A stretch of 13,621 nucleotides of DNA from Methyloligella sp. (GTDB lineage: Bacteria > Pseudomonadota > Alphaproteobacteria > Rhizobiales > JALUTE01): contig JALUTE010000222.1 of assembly GCA_027058255.1 (NCBI GenBank), forward strand, positions 1-13,621, given 5' to 3'. Both the position numbers and the translations under genes were made by a program. The notes under the pieces were generated by a model, which saw only the letters and a list, made by a program, of their open reading frames with translations, was not told the DNA's origin and searched no databases. Positions 5,979 to 13,341 of the stretch are shown here, one piece after another (the first letter of the stretch is position 1; the number at the start of each line of letters is the position of its first letter).

Positions 5979-6749
5979 TCAGTCGGATTGGGGATCGTAG
6001 TGGGCGTGGCGCGCGTCCTCGAGCGGCGATGGTGGAGGCGGGCGGTCGAACAGGCCGAATGTGAAGAGCCCGGCGAGGAAGCCACCCACATGCGCCTCCC
6101 AGGCGATGCCGCCGCCACCGGTGATGCTGTCGCCACCGAGGCCGAACCAGAGATTGAAGGCGAACCAGAGGGCGAGCACCGCGAGAATCTGCGGGTCCCG
6201 GAACATGGCCGTGATGGGCGTGAGGGGAACGGAGCGCGCGTGCTGGCTGAGCCCGTGCGCCCCACCCCTGCGCATGGCCGCGAAGAAGAAGCGCAGCGCC
6301 CCGGCCATCTGCCCCGAAACGGCGCCGGAGGCACCGACCACCGGTGCGAGAGAGCCCCAATGGGCAGGCAGATAGGCGAGGGCGCCTATCACGCCGGCGA
6401 GGGCCGAGAAGGCGATGAAGCGCCCATTGCCGAGACGCTTCGCGACCGCGCCGCCAAAGGCGAGCAACCAGGCGCTGTTCACCAGGAGATGCATCCAGTC
6501 GCCATGCACCAGCATATGGGTGATGAAGGAGGTGAGCGCCGCGATGCTCCCGCCCGGCAAGTCCGGCGCGGGCGATTGGTAGCGCGCCGGAATGAACGCC
6601 AGGGTGAGCGTGAACGTGGCATCCGCCTCCGGTGGCAGCAGGGTGCGGAGCACATGCACGGCGAGAAGAGCCAGGAGAATGGCGGTGACGCTGCCCGGAA
6701 CGTTGAAGATCGGCTCGCGCCGACGGGGCGTCCATCGTGGATCGCTTAT
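5979..6749 (-). CDS. rhomboid family intramembrane serine protease (proposed ATA start)
   Basis: Rhomboids cleave transmembrane helices inside the membrane. With the proposed start the product has 256 residues and about six hydrophobic segments. Catalytic residues are visible: Ser141 in GASGAVSG and His220 in EAHVGGFLAGL. The family motif HGDWMHLLVNSAWLLAFG (82-99) supplies the oxyanion-region His and Asn. A hydrophilic tail (about 237-256) follows the last helix. The start is unusual. Homology begins near REPIFNVP (12-19), and an AGGAG (6757-6761) sits 7 bases before an in-frame ATA at 6749. The nearest canonical start, GTG at 6845, has no Shine-Dalgarno and would add 32 low-complexity residues with poor codon usage; conventional gene callers would report 5979-6845. 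It probably lies upstream of the CBS gene in one transcript, though the 208-base gap leaves this open. Confidence 0.9.
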   Translation of the reverse strand: MSDPRWTPRRREPIFNVPGSVTAILLALLAVHVLRTLLPPEADATFTLTLAFIPARYQSPAPDLPGGSIAALTSFITHMLVHGDWMHLLVNSAWLLAFGGAVAKRLGNGRFIAFSALAGVIGALAYLPAHWGSLAPVVGASGAVSGQMAGALRFFFAAMRRGGAHGLSQHARSVPLTPITAMFRDPQILAVLALWFAFNLWFGLGGDSITGGGGIAWEAHVGGFLAGLFTFGLFDRPPPPSPLEDARHAHYDPQSD

Positions 6750-7110
6750 GGCTGTTCTCCTGCTCGCATTCGTCGTTGCCCGGGCACTCGGCGCTGCGCG
6801 CTCTTGCTTGGCCGTGCTCCCGCCGCCCGGCGCCAGTGGTGGCACACGCCCGTTTGGCGGGCGGCCCTGCCGGGCTTAACCCGCCCGCCAGGCTAGGGCA
6901 AGCCTGGACGGAGGCCGTTCACTCCCGCTTGCCCGTGCACCGCAGCGCACGCGGGTGGAGCCTGCCGTGGCACGCAAAATGCTCATCCTGTCCATGAGTG
7001 CGCGCGGCGGGCCGGGAGGGTCCCGGAATGGCACACCGGCCGGGGTCAACTGTCGGGCCGGCGGACCGGAAAGCGGGCACCACGGTCGAGCGAGCAGCGG
7101 AGCAGCCCTG
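6750..7110. other. divergent intergenic region between the rhomboid and PAS_5 genes
   Basis: This 361-base region contains no gene I can support. It holds several GC-rich inverted repeats: CGCCCG-N5-CGGGCG at 6847-6863, CGGG-N5-CCCG at 6871-6883 and CCAGGCT-N6-AGCCTGG at 6888-6907. It should carry promoters for both flanking genes, but I see no convincing -35/-10 pair. The first 96 bases would be coding only if the rhomboid gene started at GTG 6845. Confidence 0.55.
6888..6907. repeat. inverted repeat CCAGGCT-N6-AGCCTGG
   Basis: A perfect 7-bp stem with a 6-base loop lies midway between divergent genes. It could form a hairpin in either transcript or serve as a dyad operator. It has no T-tract, so a terminator role is unlikely. 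Confidence 0.5.
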
Positions 7111-7773
7111 ATGGACCATCGCACGAGCCAACTTCTCTACGCGTACTGGAACGGTGTGCGCGCCGGCCGCATCGCGCCAAGACGGTTCGACATCGAGCCC
7201 AGCGGCATGTCCAGCCTCTTGCCCGACACCTTCATCCTGGAATGCGGCGATGGCATGGAGACGCGATTTCGGCTCGCCGGGACGCGCATCTGCGAGACCT
7301 TCGGTCGCGAGTTCCGGGGCATGCGCTTCCTGTCCTTCTGGCCCGATGCGAATGCAGACGCGGTGCGCGATGGGCTGGCGAGGCTCCAACAGGATGGCGC
7401 ATGCTGCCTGCTGAATTTCGATGCCGGTACGGATGGTGCGACCATTGCGTTCGAGACCCTTCTTCTGCCCCTCCTGCACACCAATGGGGCGATTGAACGC
7501 ATACTCGGCGTGATGAGCGCCTTCGTTGCGCCCGCCGAAATGCCCTTGGCGCCGCTCACCGCCGGGCCCATCCGCCGCGTGCGTCTGATCTGGCCGGATG
7601 GACGGCCCGACCGCCGGCATGGGGACGGCCACAACCTGGCGCGACCGGCACATCCGAGCGCCGGTGTCGGCCGGGACGCCATGCCGCCCCTTGCGCCGAC
7701 CTCGGGCGGCCGGCTCGTGATTGCCAACCGGCGACGCTTCCGCGTCTATGATGGTGGCCGAGGCGACGGGTAG
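7111..7773 (+). CDS. PAS_5-family (MopJ-like) PAS domain protein
   Basis: The 220-residue product has a single PAS domain of the alphaproteobacterial PAS_5 type. The N-terminal YAYWNGVRAGRIAPRRFDIEPS (10-31), LPDTFILE (37-44), the hallmark RFRLAGTRICETFGREFRG (52-70) and a later LLLPL/ILGVMSAF stretch (117-138) are typical. Caulobacter MopJ, of the same family, is a one-domain PAS protein that influences cell-cycle and motility signalling; orthology here is inferred from family and neighbourhood. The C-terminal 70 residues are rich in Pro, Arg and Gly and look disordered. There is no membrane segment or output domain, so it would work through partners. The ATG at 7111 is preceded by GGAG about seven bases upstream; upstream in-frame ATGs lack family similarity. 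A tandem PilZ gene follows on the same strand. Confidence 0.88.
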   Translation: MDHRTSQLLYAYWNGVRAGRIAPRRFDIEPSGMSSLLPDTFILECGDGMETRFRLAGTRICETFGREFRGMRFLSFWPDANADAVRDGLARLQQDGACCLLNFDAGTDGATIAFETLLLPLLHTNGAIERILGVMSAFVAPAEMPLAPLTAGPIRRVRLIWPDGRPDRRHGDGHNLARPAHPSAGVGRDAMPPLAPTSGGRLVIANRRRFRVYDGGRGDG

Positions 7774-8192
7774 CACCGCCCGCCCCCCCCACTCGGCAGG
7801 GCCGTCTCGCTTCAATCAGTCCAAATTCTTTCCAAGCGGGAAAGCCGCCTATCTCTCTGCTGCAAAGACTTTTCAAGCTTTCGCAGGCCGCGGCTCGAAT
7901 AAGTCCTTGGCGAAACGCACCATGGTGCGGGCCTGGTCGTCCACGATTTGGAAATATATTTCCCATTAGCGGATTGTTAAAGGTGTTCGTCCAAGATTCA
8001 CGCCGGGGATTGGGGAGCTTGCGGTCTGGAGCCGCGGGAGCCTGCGCGCAAGGACGGGTGACGGGAGACACGGCGCCCGCGGTCCACCGGCGCGCTGAGC
8101 CGTTCGCTGCTCGCGACCGCACCCCATTGCGATGGGCGCCCGCTGCCCACGGACAGGCGGGTGGGACCGGTTGGAGACCTTACAGGAAAGCC
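7774..8192. other. long intergenic spacer between the PAS_5 and PilZ genes
   Basis: This 419-base stretch has no supported gene. From about 7810 to 7990 it is clearly AT-richer than its surroundings, which suggests a regulatory region for the PilZ gene rather than read-through from the PAS gene. It contains a hairpin CTTTCC-N5-GGAAAG (7828-7844) and the 14-base palindrome at 7950-7963. The remaining 200 bases before the PilZ start are GC-rich and would be a long leader. Short open frames here lack ribosome sites and recognisable protein features. Confidence 0.6.
7950..7963. promoter_or_regulatory. perfect AT-rich palindrome GGAAATATATTTCC, operator candidate
   Basis: A 14-base perfect palindrome lies in an otherwise GC-rich genome, 230 bases before the PilZ start. 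A TTGGAA at 7948-7953 could serve as a -35 overlapping it, but the region 17 bases downstream has no good -10. The symmetry points to a dimeric DNA-binding protein; I cannot name the regulator. Confidence 0.4.
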
Positions 8193-8822
8193 ATGCACAA
8201 GAGCGCCGCGAAAGCCCTCGACACTCTCGCACCCGCTGGCGTTGTCGCTCCGGAAGAGCGCAGACGCAACAAGCGGGTGCGGCTCAACCTTCTCGGCCGG
8301 TTCATGCGGTCGAACAAGCAGGAGTATCCCTGCCAGCTGATGGACATCTCGGTGGGTGGAGCGTCCCTGCTCGCCCCCTGCCCGGTGGATGAGGGCGAGT
8401 GGGTCGTGGCCTATCTCGATCAGATCGGGCGGGTGGAAGGCCGGGTGGTGCGCCGGTTCGATTGCGGCTTCGCCATGGCGTTCAAGGCCACGCGGCACAA
8501 GCGTGAGAAGCTCGCTGCGCAGCTGACCTGGCTCATAAACCGCGATACGCTGGACATGCCCGATGGACGACGGTTCGAGCGCATCCTGCCGCAGAACTCC
8601 GTGTCAGAGCTCCGGCTGCCAGACGAGCGGATCCTGCCCTGCCGCGTTATCGACGTCTCGATCGGCGGCGCCCTGGTGGCCGTGCGCGAGCGGCCACCCA
8701 TCGGCACGCCCGTGCATCTTGGTAAGCTGCGGGCGAATGTGATCCGCCACGATGACTATGGCGTGGCGCTCCAGTTCAGCGATATCCAGAACCCGGCCGC
8801 CTTGCGGCGCCATTTCGGCTGA
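8193..8822 (+). CDS. tandem PilZ domain protein, candidate cyclic di-GMP effector
   Basis: The 209-residue product contains two PilZ domains and little else. Domain 1 (about 22-115) has the RxxxR motif at Arg24-Arg28 and DISVGG at 51-56. Domain 2 (about 123-209) has Arg126-Arg130 and DVSIGG at 154-159. Both sets match the RxxxR...D/NxSxxG pattern that binds cyclic di-GMP, so both domains may bind. There is no catalytic or membrane segment; it would act as an adaptor, probably on motility or envelope functions. The ATG at 8193 follows AGGAAAG closely; an in-frame ATG at 7974 would add 73 residues with no domain similarity. Upstream lies the PAS_5 gene on the same strand; downstream recA converges on it. 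Confidence 0.9.
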   Translation: MHKSAAKALDTLAPAGVVAPEERRRNKRVRLNLLGRFMRSNKQEYPCQLMDISVGGASLLAPCPVDEGEWVVAYLDQIGRVEGRVVRRFDCGFAMAFKATRHKREKLAAQLTWLINRDTLDMPDGRRFERILPQNSVSELRLPDERILPCRVIDVSIGGALVAVRERPPIGTPVHLGKLRANVIRHDDYGVALQFSDIQNPAALRRHFG

Positions 8823-8939
8823 AGGCGCCGGCCGAGCCGCGGGCGCTTGCGGCGGCCCGGGCCTCCCGGCGGGCACGGCGTGCATCGTTGGCCCGGTGGC
8901 CGCTGCCACGGCCATGACAGCGCGCCCCTGCCCCCACCT

Positions 8940-9060
8940 GCCCCCAAGGGGGCGGGCAAGCCTTCTGCGGCTCTCGGAGGTTCCGGAGAGCCCTGTTCCG
9001 ATCACCAGCCGAGCCTCCGCCGGCAGGATACGGCCTGCCTCGCCAGCGTTACCCGCTGGC
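8940..9060. terminator. cluster of four inverted repeats between convergent PilZ and recA genes
   Basis: Four inverted repeats lie within 121 bases: GCCCCC-AA-GGGGGC (8940-8953), GGCTCTC-N10-GAGAGCC (8969-8992), GGCAGG-N6-CCTGCC (9022-9039) and GCCAGCG-N5-CGCTGGC (9042-9060). The last has the recA stop codon (9049-9051) in its loop. They are strong stems without T-tracts. The position between convergent genes suggests bidirectional transcript ends or 3' end protection; which stem terminates cannot be told by eye. Confidence 0.5.
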
Positions 9061-10149
9061 TGCCTCGTCCGCTCCGCCGCTGTCGGGCGCCACGCCGGTC
9101 TGGAGGATCTTGTCCAGAATGCCCGCATTCTCGCGGATGGCATGCTCGATAGCCTCGGCAATCTCCGGCGTCTCACGCAGGAAAGCCTTCACATTCTCGC
9201 GCCCCTGGCCGATGCGCTGGCCGTCATAGGCATACCAAGAGCCCGATTTCTCGACGATTCCGGCCTTCACGCCGAGGTCGATGAGCTCCCCGACCTTCGA
9301 GATGCCCTCGCCATACATGATGTCGAACTCGACCTGCTTGAAGGGCGGCGCCACCTTGTTCTTGACCACCTTGACGCGGGTCTGATTGCCAATGACCTCG
9401 TCGCGGTCCTTGATCGCGCCAATGCGGCGGATGTCGAGACGCACGGATGAGTAGAACTTGAGAGCGTTGCCGCCGGTGGTGGTCTCGGGATTGCCGAACA
9501 TGACGCCGATCTTCATGCGGATCTGGTTGATGAAGATCACCATGGTGCGCGACTTGGAGATGGAACCGGTGAGCTTGCGCAACGCCTGGCTCATCAGCCG
9601 TGCCTGGAGACCCGGCAGGCTGTCCCCCATCTCGCCCTCGAGCTCCGCCTTGGGCGTAAGCGCCGCCACGGAGTCGATGACGAGGACGTCGATGGCGCCG
9701 GAGCGCACGAGCGTGTCCGCGATCTCGAGCGCCTGCTCGCCGGTGTCGGGCTGGGAGATCAGCAAATCCTCGATATTGACGCCGAGCTTGCCGGCATAGA
9801 CCGGATCGAGGGCGTGCTCGGCATCGACGAAGGCGCACACCCCGCCACGCTTCTGGGCCTCGGCCACGGTATGGAGGGCCAGCGTGGTCTTGCCCGAGGA
9901 TTCGGGGCCGTAAATCTCGATCACCCGGCCACGGGGAAGCCCGCCAATGCCCAAGGCGATGTCAAGCCCGAGCGAGCCGGTCGGGATCGATTCCACCTCG
10001 ATGGCCTCGGTCTGGCCGAGCTTCATGATCGAGCCCTTGCCGAAATGGCGCTCGATCTGGGAAAGCGCGGCGTCCAGCGCCTTCTGTTTGTTCATCTCAT
10101 CCCCTTCGCCGGCTGAATGGCTGACAATCTTGAGTGACGGCACGCTCAT
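9049..10149 (-). CDS. recA: recombinase RecA
   Basis: RecA forms ATP-dependent filaments on single-stranded DNA, catalyses strand exchange and promotes LexA self-cleavage in the SOS response. The 366-residue product has every hallmark: KALDAALSQIERHFGKGSI (23-41), Walker A GPESSGKT (81-88), catalytic Glu111 in DAEHALD, Walker B around LVIDS (156-160), the L2 DNA-binding region with FINQIR...GNPETTTGGNALKFYSS, and the C-terminal domain. The start at 10149 follows AAGGGGG and gives MSVPSLKIV, aligning with the MSQNSLRLV-type N-termini of other alphaproteobacteria. A second ATG at 10095 (MNKQKAL) also has an AAGGGG site and would give 348 residues. The gene is downstream of cckA on the same strand with its own SOS-type promoter. 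Downstream it converges on the PilZ gene; alaS, often next to recA in related bacteria, is not there. Confidence 0.98.
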   Translation of the reverse strand: MSVPSLKIVSHSAGEGDEMNKQKALDAALSQIERHFGKGSIMKLGQTEAIEVESIPTGSLGLDIALGIGGLPRGRVIEIYGPESSGKTTLALHTVAEAQKRGGVCAFVDAEHALDPVYAGKLGVNIEDLLISQPDTGEQALEIADTLVRSGAIDVLVIDSVAALTPKAELEGEMGDSLPGLQARLMSQALRKLTGSISKSRTMVIFINQIRMKIGVMFGNPETTTGGNALKFYSSVRLDIRRIGAIKDRDEVIGNQTRVKVVKNKVAPPFKQVEFDIMYGEGISKVGELIDLGVKAGIVEKSGSWYAYDGQRIGQGRENVKAFLRETPEIAEAIEHAIRENAGILDKILQTGVAPDSGGADEAASG

Positions 10150-10396
10150 CTCTGCCCCCTTATTCCATGCGATTCTCCGGAATGCAATCTGCGTCGAATG
10201 TACTTGATTTGTTCCTGTTTGTAAATGGCCGCCAAACCCATTGATTATGCGAGAAAAAACGGAGAGCGTTCGCGCGATGTTCCGTCGGCTGTGCGGACGC
10301 GATTCGGTGCCATGGAGAAGGCCGAGGGACGGGGCGTGGGTTGTGCATGCAGAAGCAATGGCGCAGCCCGGATGCGCAGGGCCTCGCATCGAGCCG
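10150..10396. other. cckA-recA intergenic region
   Basis: This 247-base spacer between two minus-strand genes carries the recA promoter and leader at its left end. The right part (10226-10396) should hold the end of the cckA transcript. An A6 run on the plus strand (10254-10259, a T6 on the transcribed strand) follows only a very weak stem, so I do not call a terminator. No small ORF or RNA is recognisable. Confidence 0.55.
10197..10225 (-). promoter_or_regulatory. recA promoter with LexA-like box
   Basis: On the minus strand TTTACA (10220-10225, 5/6) and TACATT (10197-10202, 4/6) are separated by 17 bases. The plus-strand sequence GTAC-N7-GTTC at 10200-10214 differs by one base from the alphaproteobacterial LexA site GTTC-N7-GTTC and overlaps the -10 and spacer, where a repressor would block polymerase. 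A start near 10190 leaves a leader of about 40 bases. Confidence 0.65.
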
Positions 10397-13039
10397 TCAG
10401 CCCCGCTCCGCGGGCGGGGCATGGCGCCCGGCGGTGCGCCCCTGAATCACGGTCTTCACCGTCTCGGCAAGGGGGCGCAGGCTCACGGGCTTGGGCAGGA
10501 AGACGAACTCGTCACTGTCGGCCAGGGTCTTCTTGAACGCATCCTCGGCGTAGCCGGACATGAAGATGATCTTGATGTCGGGAATGCGCGCGCGCAGCTC
10601 CTTGAGAAGGGTCGGCCCATCCATCTCCGGCATCATCACGTCGGAGATGACGAGGTCCAGCGCGCCGGCATGGTTCTCGACCACCTCGAGGGCCTCGACG
10701 CCGGAGGCGGCTTGCAGAACCTGGTAGCCGCGGGCGGAGAGCGAACGCGAGAGCACCTCGCGCACATCGTCCTCGTCCTCCACCATCAGGATCGTGCCGG
10801 TGCCGGTGAGGTCGGTGAAGCGCTTGGGGGCCTCCTCGCCCTGCGGCTCGCCCACGGCCGCGATGGCCTCCTGCTCGGCGAGCCGCTCCTCCTTCTCGTC
10901 GCAGCGCGGCAGATAGATCCGGAACACGGTGCCCTGCCCCAGCGTGCTGTCGGCGAGGATATGGCCGCCACTCTGCTTGACGATCCCATAGACCGAGGAA
11001 AGGCCGAGGCCGGTGCCCTTGCCGACCTCCTTGGTCGAGAAGAAGGGCTCGAAGATCTTGTTCATGTGCTCGGGGGCAATGCCGCAACCGGTATCCTCCA
11101 CCTCGCAGAGCACATATTCGCCGCGCTCGATGCCGTAGGGGGCAAGGGCGAGGCTGTCGCGCTCGGTCACGTTCCGGGTGCGGATGGTGAGCCGGCCGCC
11201 CTCGGGCATGGCGTCGCGCGCATTGACGGCGAGATTGACGATGACCCGGCCGAACTGGGCGGCATCGGTCTTCACAAGCCAGAGGTCGCGGCCATGCACC
11301 ACGTCGAGGGTGATGGTCTCGCCGAGCAGGCGGCGCAGCATGCGCGAGCTCGAGGAGATGATGTCGGTGAGAGAGAGCACCTTCGGGCGCAGGGTCTGGC
11401 GGCGGGAGAAGGCTAGGAGCTGGGCCACGAGATCGGCAGCCCGCACGGCGCTGTCCTTGATGCTCTGAATGTCACGGAAGGCGGGATCGGTCGGGCGGTG
11501 GCTGGTGAGCAGATGGTCGACAAAGCCGTAGATCGCCTGCAGGACGTTGTTGAAGTCGTGCGCGATGTCGCCGGCAAGCTGCCCCACCACCTGCATTTTC
11601 TGGCTCTGCGCAAACTCGATCTCGAGCGCCTTGAGCTCCGTGGTGTCGACCGCGTAGATGATGGCCGCGCCGGGCTGGCCGGCCGTCTCGTCGCCGCCGG
11701 CCATGTGGGAGAAATAGAGCCGGCCCGTCCGGGACGAATCGCCGGCGAGCGTAATGTCCACCGGGGTCGGCTGCGCCTGGCCGGCAATGGCCGCCTCGAG
11801 CGCGACCTGCACATCGTCCACGTCGTCCTCATGCACATGCTCGAAGATCGTCGTGCGCACGGCCCCATCGGCGAGCCCCTGCTCGAACATGCGGGCGAAG
11901 GCCGCATTGGTGTGGCCGATCCGCCCCTGGGCATTGACCGTGGCGATCGCAATGGGCGCGGCGTGGAAGAAGCGCGCAAAGCGCACCCGCGCCGCATCGC
12001 CCGTGCTGGCCAGCCCGCCCTCGGGGGACTGGTCGAGGACGAGTGTCATGGCCTGGCCGCCCTCCATGGTGGGCGGGCAATGCAGCATGCGCACGGGCAG
12101 GCTGGTGCCATCGGCGCGCACGAGGTCGATATCGAGTATCTCGGGCCGGGCCGGCCGGTCGCCTATGGGCCAGCGCGGGCGCGTCAAAAGGGCGGCGCCG
12201 TCCCCGAGAACGATGTCGGCAATGCGCAGGCCCGCACCGGCGCGGTCGGATTTCAAGCCGAGCCAGTCGCGCAGAGTCGCATTGATGGTGATGATGTAGC
12301 CATCCCGGCTGGAGGTGAACACACCGGCCGGAAGGCGATCGAGATCGCGCTTGCGTGCCTCTGCCTGCCGGCTGAGCTCTTCGGCAGCGAGGCGCTCGGC
12401 GGTGACATCGGTGACGCGCCAGATGGAGAGCCGGTCGGTCTTGCCGGCCTGGCCGGAGGTCCCTGGCATGCGTGCCGGGCGGACCGAGACTCGCAGCCAC
12501 GTGACGCGCGAGGGCGCGGTCTGGCCCTCCGGCGCGGGCAGAACACGGCGAATGTCCTCCCGCCACGCCTCACCGCGCTCTGCGGCGCGCGTGAGCCGGA
12601 AAAGCTGCTCGGAGACCTCGCCGCTTGCCGAGCAGATCAGCTCGATACGCGGCGGGCCTGCGTCCTCGCGCCCGCCGAGCAGGCGGTAGAAGGCCGCGTT
12701 GGTATGCAGAATGGTCCCGTCAGAGGCCCGGATCTGCAGGCCCGCCTCGGGATCGGAGGCGTAGGCCGCGAGCAGGCGATCGTCGGCCTGACTGTCGCCG
12801 AGCCGCACGAGGCCGATGGATGCGGCGAACAGGAAGAAGACGCCCACCATGGCAAGCCCGGCCAGCAGCCCGAGAACCAGCGGCTCGCCCGTCCCGCGCG
12901 AGAGAAAGGCGAGCGCGGCCACGGCAACGGCCAGGCCGAGGGAGAGGAGGATCACGAATCCCCTCAGCCCCTCGCGCCCGGTGACGGGCCGCGTGAGCTT
13001 ATCTGGATGATTTGGCGCCTCGATATCGTTCATTTGCAT
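10397..13039 (-). CDS. cckA: cell cycle hybrid histidine kinase CckA
   Basis: CckA is the membrane kinase/phosphatase that feeds phosphate through ChpT to CtrA and CpdR, controlling replication, division and flagellar genes. The 880-residue product has two adjacent membrane helices (about 27-46 and 54-76), three PAS-like regions (about 95-215, 230-340, 355-470), a coiled linker, and the dimerisation/phosphoacceptor domain with His494 in LAGDIAHDFNN. The ATPase domain follows: NLAVNARDAMPEGG (602-615), EDTGCGIAP (648-656), FEPFFSTK (663-670), GKGTGLGLSSVYGIVKQSGG (673-692). The receiver domain (about 748-868) has acidic cluster 754-757, Asp800 in VISDVMMPEMDG and Lys850 in FLPKP. All catalytic residues are intact. 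It is longer than Caulobacter CckA, chiefly through an extra PAS region. The start is uncertain: ATG at 13039 or 13033, neither with a strong ribosome site; 13093 and 13198 are also in frame. Confidence 0.96.
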   Translation of the reverse strand: MQMNDIEAPNHPDKLTRPVTGREGLRGFVILLSLGLAVAVAALAFLSRGTGEPLVLGLLAGLAMVGVFFLFAASIGLVRLGDSQADDRLLAAYASDPEAGLQIRASDGTILHTNAAFYRLLGGREDAGPPRIELICSASGEVSEQLFRLTRAAERGEAWREDIRRVLPAPEGQTAPSRVTWLRVSVRPARMPGTSGQAGKTDRLSIWRVTDVTAERLAAEELSRQAEARKRDLDRLPAGVFTSSRDGYIITINATLRDWLGLKSDRAGAGLRIADIVLGDGAALLTRPRWPIGDRPARPEILDIDLVRADGTSLPVRMLHCPPTMEGGQAMTLVLDQSPEGGLASTGDAARVRFARFFHAAPIAIATVNAQGRIGHTNAAFARMFEQGLADGAVRTTIFEHVHEDDVDDVQVALEAAIAGQAQPTPVDITLAGDSSRTGRLYFSHMAGGDETAGQPGAAIIYAVDTTELKALEIEFAQSQKMQVVGQLAGDIAHDFNNVLQAIYGFVDHLLTSHRPTDPAFRDIQSIKDSAVRAADLVAQLLAFSRRQTLRPKVLSLTDIISSSSRMLRRLLGETITLDVVHGRDLWLVKTDAAQFGRVIVNLAVNARDAMPEGGRLTIRTRNVTERDSLALAPYGIERGEYVLCEVEDTGCGIAPEHMNKIFEPFFSTKEVGKGTGLGLSSVYGIVKQSGGHILADSTLGQGTVFRIYLPRCDEKEERLAEQEAIAAVGEPQGEEAPKRFTDLTGTGTILMVEDEDDVREVLSRSLSARGYQVLQAASGVEALEVVENHAGALDLVISDVMMPEMDGPTLLKELRARIPDIKIIFMSGYAEDAFKKTLADSDEFVFLPKPVSLRPLAETVKTVIQGRTAGRHAPPAERG

Positions 13040-13341
13040 CGACTCTAACTGATTCGCCGGGCGCGTGACGATGGCTGATCGATTCGCGCCCATGAACACC
13101 GGGCTCGGCCCTGGCGGCGTCACCTTACATTTTGCTTTGTGGTGCCTGGCCGCCGTGTCCGGCCGCCCTGACAGTGCCCGGGGTGGGAGAAAAACCACCG
13201 CCGCGCCACCGGAGAGTCGGTGGATTGGGGTTAAAAATCTTTGAACGACGCGGTATATCTTGGCCAGGCTTGCGATCCGACCCGCAGGGGCGAGTCCAGT
13301 CTCGCGAGCCGGATCAAGGCGTTGGCTGGGAATCGGACATC
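13040..13341. other. divergent intergenic region between cckA and the fliO-like gene
   Basis: This 302-base region contains the control sequences of two divergent genes. I see a near-consensus CtrA box with an overlapping promoter candidate facing the fliO-like gene (13231-13259) and a hairpin CCACCG-N6-CGGTGG (13206-13223) without a T-tract. I find no convincing promoter for cckA. Its part next to cckA (13040-13198) is open in the cckA frame, so a longer CckA N-terminus cannot be excluded. Confidence 0.6.
13231..13259 (+). promoter_or_regulatory. candidate CtrA box and promoter of the fliO-like gene
   Basis: TTAA-N7-TGAA at 13231-13245 matches 7 of 8 positions of the CtrA consensus TTAA-N7-TTAA. 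A -10-like TATATC (13254-13259) lies 17 bases after TTAAAA (13231-13236), so the box covers the -35 region as in CtrA-activated flagellar promoters. The box also faces cckA on the other strand, since the motif is symmetric. Binding is inferred. Confidence 0.5.

Noticed and set aside
6847..6907. Possible riboswitch or structured leader in the rhomboid/PAS_5 spacer
   Set aside because: There are several GC-rich inverted repeats, but I cannot match them to any known riboswitch core, and simple hairpins are expected in GC-rich DNA.
7721..7969. A possible 82-residue small protein in the PAS_5-PilZ spacer
   Set aside because: It starts inside the PAS_5 gene in another frame, has no ribosome site, and spans the AT-rich regulatory-looking stretch.
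10236..10283. Possible intrinsic terminator of cckA (T6 on the transcribed strand)
   Set aside because: The only stem before the T-run is three base pairs (GCG-CGAA-CGC) with a loose outer GGA/TCC pairing, too weak to call.
11498..13048. A 516-codon plus-strand open frame opposite cckA (and a 391-codon one at 10241-11416)
   Set aside because: Both are the antisense shadow of cckA, with no recognisable protein features.
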